A stretch of DNA of 12,238 nucleotides, taken from NCBI GenBank assembly GCA_002697475.1, contig NZVW01000092.1:1-12238 (forward strand). Reading direction: 5' to 3'. Made by a program: the position numbers and the translations under genes. Below, piece after piece: positions 7,322 through 12,238 of this stretch; position 1 is the first letter of the stretch, and every line of letters starts with the position of its first letter. The notes beneath the pieces are model-generated. The model was not told the DNA's origin. It saw only the letters and a program-made list of their open reading frames with translations, and searched no databases. Source of the DNA: Aquimarina sp. Its GTDB lineage: Bacteria; Bacteroidota; Bacteroidia; Flavobacteriales; Flavobacteriaceae.

Positions 7322-8167
7322 ATGCCAAACACAACACAATTACAAGATTTTGTAACTCAGGTACGTAGAGATATTCTACGCCAGGTTCATAAAGTTAATT
7401 CAGGACATCCGGGAGGATCTCTGGGATGTACAGAGTTTTTTGTTGCTCTGTACCAGGAAATCATGGAGAGAAAGGATGGTTTTGATATGGACGGTATAGG
7501 AGAAGATTTATTTTTCTTATCTAACGGACATATTTCTCCGGTTTATTACAGCGTTCTTGCAAGAAGTGGTTACTTCCCGGTAGAAGAATTAAACACTTTC
7601 AGACTTATAAATAGTAGATTGCAAGGACACCCTACTACTCACGAAGGTTTACCTGGGATAAGGATTGCCTCAGGTTCTTTAGGACAAGGAATGTCAGTTG
7701 CTATTGGAGCTGCTTTATCTAAAAAACTAAACCATGATGATCACCTTGTTTTCAGTTTACACGGAGATGGTGAATTACAGGAAGGTCAAATCTGGGAAGC
7801 TGCAATGTACGCTGCAGGAAATAATGTAGATAATCTGATCAGCACAATTGACTATAACGGACAACAAATTGATGGATCTTTAAAGGACGTTCTTCCTTTA
7901 GGAGATTTAAAAGCAAAGTTTGAAGCTTTTGGCTGGGATGTTATGGAGATTAAGGAAGGAAATAATATCAATGCTGTTATAAACGGGCTCAAGGAAGCTA
8001 AAAGCAGAACGGGTAAAGGAAAGCCTGTCTGTGTATTAATGCACACAGTTATGGGTAACGGTGTAGATTTTATGATGCACACTCACGCTTGGCATGGTAA
8101 GGCACCTAATGATGAGCAATTACAAAAAGGTTTAGAACAAAATCCTGAAACTCTTGGAGATTATTAG
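7322..8167 (+). CDS. Transketolase, N-terminal (thiamine diphosphate-binding) subunit
   Basis: This is the N-terminal half of a transketolase, which moves two-carbon ketol units between sugar phosphates in the non-oxidative pentose phosphate pathway. At 281 residues it corresponds to the first domain only of a full enzyme of about 650. Visible features are HKVNSGHPGGSLG with H29, SNGH with H69, QGHP with H103, the thiamine-diphosphate motif GDGELQEGQIWEAAMYAAGN (148-167) ending at N179 in IDYNG, and GNGVDFM...HAWHGKAPND near the end. The open frame has a clean stop, and the partner starts 24 bp later with its own ATG, so this is a true split gene rather than a frameshift. Sequence alone does not exclude another transketolase-like substrate. 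The promoter is at 7267-7296. Confidence 0.93.
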   Translation: MPNTTQLQDFVTQVRRDILRQVHKVNSGHPGGSLGCTEFFVALYQEIMERKDGFDMDGIGEDLFFLSNGHISPVYYSVLARSGYFPVEELNTFRLINSRLQGHPTTHEGLPGIRIASGSLGQGMSVAIGAALSKKLNHDDHLVFSLHGDGELQEGQIWEAAMYAAGNNVDNLISTIDYNGQQIDGSLKDVLPLGDLKAKFEAFGWDVMEIKEGNNINAVINGLKEAKSRTGKGKPVCVLMHTVMGNGVDFMMHTHAWHGKAPNDEQLQKGLEQNPETLGDY

Positions 8168-8191
8168 ATCTCCTTTTAAAAGAAGAAACAA

Positions 8192-9145
8192 ATGAAAAAA
8201 TATACAGACACCGGAAAAAAGGACACGAGATCAGGATTTGGAGCAGGACTTGAGGAATTAGGTAAATCTAATGAAAATGTAGTTGCTTTATGTGCGGACC
8301 TTACGGGATCCTTGAAAATGGATGAATTTAAGGCTAACCACCCCGAAAGATTTTTTCAGGTAGGTATTGCTGAAGCTAACATGATGGGTATCGCTGCCGG
8401 ACTAACCATTGGTGGTAAAATACCATTTACAGGTACTTTTGCCAACTTCTCAACAGGTAGAGTTTATGATCAAATCAGACAGTCTATCGCTTATTCAGGA
8501 AAGAACGTAAAAATATGTGCCTCTCACGCCGGACTAACTTTAGGTGAAGATGGAGCGACTCACCAAATCCTGGAGGATATCGGCCTTATGAAAATGCTAC
8601 CGGGTATGACTGTTATCAACACTTGTGATTATAATCAGACCAAAGCCGCTACTATAGCCATAGCAAAGCATCAAGGACCTGTATACCTGAGATTTGGAAG
8701 ACCAAAGGTTGCTAATTTCACTCCAGAAGATCAAACTTTTGAAATTGGTAAAGCTCTAAAACTTATTGAAGGAACGGATGTAACTATTATTGCGACCGGT
8801 CATTTGGTATGGGAAGCTATTCAGGCTGCAGAAAAACTAAATGAACAAGGTATTAGTGCAGAAGTCATAGACATACACACTATTAAACCTCTTGATGAGC
8901 AAGCCATTTTAACTTCGGTTGCAAAAACAGGTTGTGTAGTGACTGCTGAAGAACATAACATTCTGGGAGGACTAGGAGAAAGTGTCTCCAGAGTATTAGC
9001 CACAAACAATCCTTGCCCGCAGGAATATATCGGAACTAAAGATACTTTTGGTGAAAGTGGTACTCCTGAGCAACTTATGGAAAAATATGGCTTGAACGCA
9101 GAAGCTATCGTAGAAGCTGCGTCTAAAGTTATGAAGCGAAAATAA
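8192..9145 (+). CDS. Transketolase, C-terminal (pyrimidine-binding and C-terminal domain) subunit
   Basis: This second half of the split transketolase supplies the pyrimidine-binding and C-terminal domains; the active site forms between it and the preceding subunit. In its 317 residues I see ADLTGS (35-40), FFQVGIAEANMMGIAAGL (54-71) with the cofactor-activating Glu at E61, TFANFSTGRVYDQIRQSIAY (82-101), SHAGLTLGEDGATHQ (111-125) with H112 and H124, and YLRFGRP (165-171). The transketolase C-terminal domain spans about 185-310 (VTIIATGHLVWEAI; DIHTIKPLD; VVTAEEHNILGGLG). The same domain pair occurs in Dxs and the E1 enzymes, but the fit is to transketolase. Transcription should end at the hairpin 9172-9207. 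Confidence 0.93.
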   Translation: MKKYTDTGKKDTRSGFGAGLEELGKSNENVVALCADLTGSLKMDEFKANHPERFFQVGIAEANMMGIAAGLTIGGKIPFTGTFANFSTGRVYDQIRQSIAYSGKNVKICASHAGLTLGEDGATHQILEDIGLMKMLPGMTVINTCDYNQTKAATIAIAKHQGPVYLRFGRPKVANFTPEDQTFEIGKALKLIEGTDVTIIATGHLVWEAIQAAEKLNEQGISAEVIDIHTIKPLDEQAILTSVAKTGCVVTAEEHNILGGLGESVSRVLATNNPCPQEYIGTKDTFGESGTPEQLMEKYGLNAEAIVEAASKVMKRK

Positions 9146-9171
9146 AAAGATAAAACAATCTCATTGGTTAA

Positions 9172-9207
9172 AAAAAAGGTATCAAATTGATTTTTGGTAC
9201 CTTTTTT
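9172..9207 (+). terminator. Intrinsic terminator after the transketolase genes
   Basis: The arms 9172-9183 (six A then GGTATC) and 9196-9207 (GGTACC then six T) form a 12-bp stem with one wobble pair and a 12-nt loop; the T-run is the distal arm itself. It starts 27 bp after the stop codon of the second transketolase subunit. Confidence 0.75.
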
Positions 9208-9261
9208 GATTACAGGAATTGGCAAACACAAAATTTTCTAATAACTCTAAAATTAAGTATT

Positions 9262-9885
9262 ATGAAAAACGCAATGATTCTATTTGCCTTTCTTATTTCC
9301 TCCCTGCACCTGAGCGCTCAAAATGAGCCTGGAGTAAAGTTTGGTTTAAAAGCTGGTTTAAATTATGGAGATAATGGTAAGATTGAAATTAGAGACCTTA
9401 CCAATGCAGGGTCGAATATCATCAGTGAAGATGCCAATGATAAAATAGGCTATCATTTTGGTATTTTTCTGAGAGGAAATCTGACTGAAAACTTTTATCT
9501 TAAACCTGAACTTCAATACACTAAAAACAGTAGTAGTTACAGTTTTGACAACAGAAAGCTTGATTATGATATCCAGAAACTAGATTTACCTATTCTAGCA
9601 GGGGTAAGAGTGCTTGGAGTATTTCATGTTTTTGGGGGACCCTCACTGCAATATATTGTCGAAAACGAATTAGATGATGTTAGGTTAGGTGATGTAAAAA
9701 ATGATTTTACTGTCGGACTACAATTTGGAGCAGGAATTCAAATTGGCCCAATTAATGCAGACATCCGCTATGAAAGAGGATTCAGCGATAATGAAGCAGA
9801 AGCTATTGATAGCGCCTCAGGAAATAGCATAAGAGTAGACTCAAGACCTAATCAATTTATTCTTAGTTTAGGAATAGACCTTTAA
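9262..9885 (+). CDS. Small outer-membrane beta-barrel protein (porin family, PorT-like)
   Basis: I use the ATG at 9262 because it opens a signal peptide (MKNAMILFAFLISSLHLSAQ, cut after Q20); the frame reaches back to 9187, but that part overlaps the preceding terminator. The mature protein has about 187 residues with alternating hydrophobic beta-strand patterns and Gly/aromatic ends: VKFGLKAGLNYG (25-36), YHFGIFLRGNL (64-74), FYLKPELQYTK (78-88), KLDLPILAGVRV (106-117), VFGGPSLQY (123-131), VGLQFGAGIQIGPINADIRY (151-170), QFILSLGIDL at the end. This is the OMP_b-brl_2-type eight-strand barrel common in Bacteroidota. Ligand and role are unknown. No promoter match is evident in the 54 bp between the upstream terminator and the ATG. 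It ends in the shared terminator at 9884. Confidence 0.85.
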   Translation: MKNAMILFAFLISSLHLSAQNEPGVKFGLKAGLNYGDNGKIEIRDLTNAGSNIISEDANDKIGYHFGIFLRGNLTENFYLKPELQYTKNSSSYSFDNRKLDYDIQKLDLPILAGVRVLGVFHVFGGPSLQYIVENELDDVRLGDVKNDFTVGLQFGAGIQIGPINADIRYERGFSDNEAEAIDSASGNSIRVDSRPNQFILSLGIDL

Positions 9886-9918
9886 AAATAAAGCCGGACA
9901 ATTTCCGGCTTTATTTTT
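9884..9918. terminator. Bidirectional terminator between convergent genes
   Basis: A perfect 15-bp inverted repeat (arms 9884-9898 and 9904-9918, loop CAATT) has a GC-rich core (GCCGGA/TCCGGC) flanked by A-rich and T-rich outer arms, so it works on both strands. It begins within the stop codon of the barrel gene and ends 3 bp from the stop of the lipoprotein gene, serving both. Confidence 0.9.
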
Positions 9919-9920
9919 AT

Positions 9921-11141
9921 CTAGTCATTTTTAAATTCTTCATCATCAGGATCAAGATGATTTGGTACTCCATCACCATCATCATCGTAGAAAGTAATTT
10001 CGTCTAAAGTGATACTACCATCATTATTAAGATCTCCTAATACAGTAATTTCATCTTTTGTAGGAGTTCCATCATTATCATCATCAGAATCAATATAGTT
10101 AGAAAAACCGTCAGAATCTGTATCATCATCTGCGTCTATAACAAGTCTATCACCATCTAAATCTTCTAAGTAAGATGGTATTCCATCCCTATCGTGATCA
10201 GCCTCATTTAATTCATATAATTGAACATTAAATATTAATGGAGAATAAACAGGAATACCTGATCCTGTTGGAGGTGTATTAAAATATCCTAGCCCAGAAG
10301 GAATAAACACGGTAAAATCTCCAAAATCATTAACATAATCTACCGTACCATCTGCAGGAGGAGGTGATTCAAGTCCTGATGATATTTTGAAATCAACCGT
10401 AGCTTCCCTAAACCCTTCTATAACAGAAACCAAATTAAACCAAACTGGAGTTACTGCACTATCAAAAACTCTTCTGTCCGGATCATTATTATCAACGGGA
10501 TCTTTATCGTCTATAATACCATCTCCATCCGTATCGACCTTACCTGGATCAGTACCCGGGGTACCATCATCATCTGCATCCGCATCGTCTGCTATTCCGT
10601 CACCATCGCTGTCTGTTTTTGTTTCCTCATCAATGACATCGGCAACTCCGTCCCCATCGGCATCCACATCAGCCGCATCAGGAATTCCGTCTCCATCTTC
10701 GTCAACATTATCATACAACAGCTCTCCTCTATATGTAATAAAAGTAGAATCCGTAAATACCGGTGCGCTTTTACGTTCACTAATACCAGCACCTTCATTA
10801 AATTTAAGGATATACAAAATATAATCTACTTCATTTCTTGTAACCGTTTTTGTTTCCAGTAATCCTGAATCCCATATGGATTGCTGACCTGAATTATCTC
10901 CTGCTATAGTATCAAATAAAGGCACCTGATACTCAGCAATATCATCATTATTTAAATCTATATCCTTTAATATATAGAAGTGAGTTTTTAAATAATTTTG
11001 TAGTGACGCATCATCTGCTGTCTGCTGCTCTCCTCTGTCTCTAGCAGGAACTGCAATAAGACCGTCGTCGTCGTCCTTGCTACACGAAAAAAACACAGCT
11101 GATATAGCTATCGCTGAAAGAAAATATTTAGCAAATTTCAT
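9921..11141 (-). CDS. Lipoprotein FKBP-type peptidyl-prolyl isomerase with calcium-type (TSP3-like) repeats
   Basis: The start is the ATG at 11141, giving a lipoprotein signal (MKFAKYFLSAIAISAVFFSC; lipidated C20) and 406 residues. C20 is followed by SKDDDD, like the export signal that sends Bacteroidota lipoproteins to the cell surface. An FKBP domain is recognisable but split: its first strands (about 100-145, DYILYILKF and FITYRGELLYDN) are followed by about 77 residues of D-x-D-x-D-G repeats (146-222). The fold then resumes at RRVFDSAVTPVWFNLVSVIE (223-242) and continues to GIPVYSPLIFNVQLYEL (295-311). Candidate active-site residues by comparison with FKBP12: Y137, F226/D227, V240/I241, F244 (in place of Trp), Y286, F304. 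A second repeat block (313-401) ends the protein. Likely role: protein folding at the outer membrane or surface (inference). Upstream there is only a poor promoter match (TATCTTGC near 11163-11170). Confidence 0.82.
   Translation of the reverse strand: MKFAKYFLSAIAISAVFFSCSKDDDDGLIAVPARDRGEQQTADDASLQNYLKTHFYILKDIDLNNDDIAEYQVPLFDTIAGDNSGQQSIWDSGLLETKTVTRNEVDYILYILKFNEGAGISERKSAPVFTDSTFITYRGELLYDNVDEDGDGIPDAADVDADGDGVADVIDEETKTDSDGDGIADDADADDDGTPGTDPGKVDTDGDGIIDDKDPVDNNDPDRRVFDSAVTPVWFNLVSVIEGFREATVDFKISSGLESPPPADGTVDYVNDFGDFTVFIPSGLGYFNTPPTGSGIPVYSPLIFNVQLYELNEADHDRDGIPSYLEDLDGDRLVIDADDDTDSDGFSNYIDSDDDNDGTPTKDEITVLGDLNNDGSITLDEITFYDDDGDGVPNHLDPDDEEFKND
9939..10205 (-). repeat. C-terminal TSP3-like Asp/Gly repeat block
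   Basis: Residues 313-401 of the FKBP lipoprotein carry repeated calcium-loop-like motifs: DHDRDGIPSYLEDLDGD, DDDTDSDGFSNYIDSDDDNDG, LGDLNNDGSITLDEITF (EF-hand/dockerin-like) and DDDGDGVPNHLDPDD. The Asp spacing fits Ca2+ loops of the thrombospondin type 3/OmpA type. Confidence 0.75.
10476..10706 (-). repeat. Internal TSP3-like Asp/Gly repeat block inside the FKBP domain
   Basis: Residues 146-222 hold about five imperfect copies of D-x-D-x-D-G-[IV]-x-D, for example VDEDGDGIPDAADVDADGDG (146-165), TDSDGDGIADDADADDDG and VDTDGDGIIDDKDPVDNND. The block is placed between two FKBP strands rather than beside the domain. Confidence 0.75.
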
Positions 11142-11180
11142 CTCATTACTTTTTTGAAGGCGCAAGATACGATTTTCTTG

Positions 11181-11188
11181 TACTTTTG
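11181..11188 (+). promoter_or_regulatory. Predicted -7 element of the S4-protein/methyltransferase operon
   Basis: TACTTTTG matches TAnnTTTG exactly, 42 bp before the ATG at 11231. The nearest upstream TTG (11154-11156) is 24 nt away, longer than the usual 18-21 nt, so the -33 assignment is uncertain. Confidence 0.45.
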
Positions 11189-11230
11189 TTTTATAATTAT
11201 AAGAGAATAAAAACATTTTAGATCATTTTT

Positions 11231-11641
11231 ATGAGGGTTGATAAATATTTGTGGTGTATTCGATATTTTAAAACAAGGAGTATTGCTTCTAAAGCAGTAA
11301 GAGAAGGGAAAGTAAGAGTCAATGGAGACCTTATAAAACCTTCCAGAGAAACATATCCTACAGATAAAATCACAGTCAGAAAAAATCAAGTTAGTTATGA
11401 AATCATAGTTTTAGATATACCTGATAACCGTGTTGGAGCCAAACTGGTTGATATCTATCGAAAAGACGTTACTCCTGAAGAAGCGTTGCAAAAATTAGAT
11501 CTACTGAAATACTCTAAAGACTATTATAGAAAGAAAGGCTCCGGCCGTCCTACTAAAAAAGACAGAAGAGATCTGGATGATTGGTTTGAATGGGATGAGA
11601 ATGAGAATAAAAATAAAGAAGAAGAAGGAAAAAAAGAGTGA
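11231..11641 (+). CDS. S4-domain RNA-binding protein, Hsp15 (HslR)-like
   Basis: The 136-residue protein starts with a canonical S4 fold: MRVDKYLWCIRYFKTRSIAS (1-20) and KAVREGKVRVNGDLIKPSRE (21-40), then TDKITV (44-49). The continuation (about 50-95), the Lys/Arg-rich GSGRPTKKDRRDLDDWF segment (103-119) and a charged Lys/Glu tail match the Hsp15 family layout. E. coli Hsp15 binds stalled 50S subunits carrying peptidyl-tRNA and helps to recycle them; this protein probably binds rRNA too, but the exact role in Bacteroidota is not visible from the sequence. The gene is divergent from the FKBP lipoprotein, and its TGA overlaps the GTG start of the methyltransferase (GTGA), indicating translational coupling. 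Confidence 0.92.
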   Translation: MRVDKYLWCIRYFKTRSIASKAVREGKVRVNGDLIKPSRETYPTDKITVRKNQVSYEIIVLDIPDNRVGAKLVDIYRKDVTPEEALQKLDLLKYSKDYYRKKGSGRPTKKDRRDLDDWFEWDENENKNKEEEGKKE

Positions 11642-12219
11642 AATTAGATAGAACATATTGGACCGAAAGATATTCAGACGGGCTAACCGGGTGGGATATA
11701 GGTTACCCTTCGCCTGCTCTTGTTAAATATGTAGAATATTTAGGATCAAAAGATTTAAAAATTCTATTTCCTGGTTCTGGCAACTCCTATGAAGCTGAAT
11801 ATTTGTTTAAGAAAGGGTATAAAAACATCTATATATTGGACATTGTTGAAGATGTTCTTATAAACTTCCAAGAAAGAGTTCCTGATTTTCCAAAAAATCA
11901 ATTGATATGCTCTGATTTTTTCCAACTGGATGATAGTTATGACCTTATTCTTGAACAAACTTTTTTCTGTGCTTTACCTAAGGAAAAAAGAAAAGACTAT
12001 TGTTTAAAAATGATCAATCTGCTGCAGCCTAAAGGCAAAATTGCAGGAGTGTTATTTTCAGAAGAGTTTCAGAAAGCCGGACCTCCCTTTGGTGGAACAA
12101 AGGAAAAATACGAAAAATTATTTGCAAAATATTTCAAAATTAAAACCTTAGAAACCTGTTACAATTCTATTTCTGCACGTTCAGGTAGAGAACTGTTTTT
12201 TATCTTTGAAACCAAATAA
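11638..12219 (+). CDS. TPMT-like SAM-dependent methyltransferase
   Basis: The 193-residue protein fits the thiopurine S-methyltransferase superfamily: an N-terminal YWTERYSDGLTGWDIGYPSP (7-26; Trp and Gly-Trp-Asp are typical), SAM-binding motif I ILFPGSGNSYEAEYL (42-56), acidic end of strand two at ILDIVEDV (66-73), SDFFQL (92-97), LILEQTFFCAL (103-113) and GPPFGGT (148-154). Motif I has Ser where most relatives have Cys (PGCG). It starts with GTG because no ATG occurs until residue 125; an AAGGA (11625-11629) lies 8 nt upstream, a Shine-Dalgarno-like site that is unusual for this phylum. The methyl acceptor is unknown; relatives methylate thiols, thiopurines or selenium/tellurium compounds. 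It overlaps the S4-protein gene by 4 bases and should be co-translated with it. Confidence 0.85.
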   Translation: MKLDRTYWTERYSDGLTGWDIGYPSPALVKYVEYLGSKDLKILFPGSGNSYEAEYLFKKGYKNIYILDIVEDVLINFQERVPDFPKNQLICSDFFQLDDSYDLILEQTFFCALPKEKRKDYCLKMINLLQPKGKIAGVLFSEEFQKAGPPFGGTKEKYEKLFAKYFKIKTLETCYNSISARSGRELFFIFETK

Positions 12220-12227
12220 AATATAAA

Positions 12228-12238
12228 ATGGAGAATAA
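12228..12238 (+). CDS. Possible start of a further gene (cut by the right edge)
   Basis: An ATG 8 bp after the methyltransferase stop reads Met-Glu-Asn before the window ends. The tight spacing suggests a third gene of the operon. From memory, a phosphoribosyltransferase-family gene and shikimate kinase sit near this S4 gene in many flavobacteria, but three codons cannot show that. Confidence 0.3.

Noticed and set aside
8160..8195. Frameshift or broken gene between the two transketolase halves
   Set aside because: The first half ends in a proper stop after its family C-terminus, and the second has its own ATG after an A-rich leader, so this is a natural split.
8821..9231. A 136-codon minus-strand open frame
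   Set aside because: It is antisense to the end of the second transketolase subunit and runs through the terminator hairpin at 9172-9207.
9939..10706. CRISPR-like or satellite DNA in the Asp/Gly-rich region
   Set aside because: The repeats are imperfect, codon-phased and best explained at the protein level; there are no regular spacers.
10387..10824. A 145-codon Ser/Pro-rich open frame on the plus strand
   Set aside because: It is antisense to the Asp/Gly repeat codons of the FKBP lipoprotein; the Ser/Pro composition is what those codons give when read in reverse. No signal, domain or promoter supports it.
1..12238. Mobile element, phage, defence cluster, tRNA or rRNA
   Set aside because: I found no transposase or integrase genes, terminal inverted repeats or recognisable structural RNA; all long stretches are core or ordinary flavobacterial genes.

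Overview
The window is AT-rich bacterial chromosome from the Bacteroidota, most probably a member of the Flavobacteriaceae. Three things point there: promoters of the Bacteroidota type (TTG at about -33, TAnnTTTG at about -7) with very few Shine-Dalgarno sites; lineage-typical protein forms (a short Tgt, a transketolase split into two genes, an FKBP lipoprotein with Asp-rich calcium-type repeats); and a gene order of core genes that I recall, without being able to check, from marine and soil flavobacteria.

Left half, all on the minus strand (1-7104). Read in the direction of transcription: tgt (tRNA queuosine insertion), an LptF/LptG-type LPS-export permease, an EamA/DMT-family transporter that overlaps it by 14 bp, accA (first committed step of fatty-acid synthesis), dnaB (replicative helicase), and a secreted protein whose start lies inside the end of dnaB and which runs off the left edge. 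tgt, accA and dnaB each have a promoter-like element upstream, and a clear intrinsic terminator separates accA from dnaB. I read this as three transcription units: tgt-lptG-eamA, accA, and dnaB-secreted protein.

Middle (7105-9885), plus strand. A 217-bp divergent promoter region separates tgt from a two-gene transketolase (N-terminal thiamine-diphosphate half and C-terminal half). The transketolase pair ends at an intrinsic terminator, followed by a small outer-membrane beta-barrel protein.

Right end (9884-12238). A 15-bp perfect hairpin serves as a shared terminator between the barrel gene and a convergent gene for a lipoprotein FKBP-type prolyl isomerase. That protein carries one block of thrombospondin-type-3-like Asp/Gly repeats apparently inserted inside the FKBP fold and a second block after it. 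Divergent from it are an Hsp15-like S4 RNA-binding protein and a TPMT-like methyltransferase, overlapping by 4 bases (GTGA), and possibly the first codons of a further gene at the edge.

This is mainly ordinary core genome. I see no mobile element, CRISPR array, tRNA/rRNA, phage or defence module, and no intergenic stretch above 300 bp. The most interesting items are the FKBP domain interrupted by calcium-type repeats, a Tgt lacking all three Cys ligands of the family's zinc site, and a secreted class-I-amidotransferase-like protein of a family I recall being labelled 'asparagine synthetase B' although nothing in the sequence supports that name.
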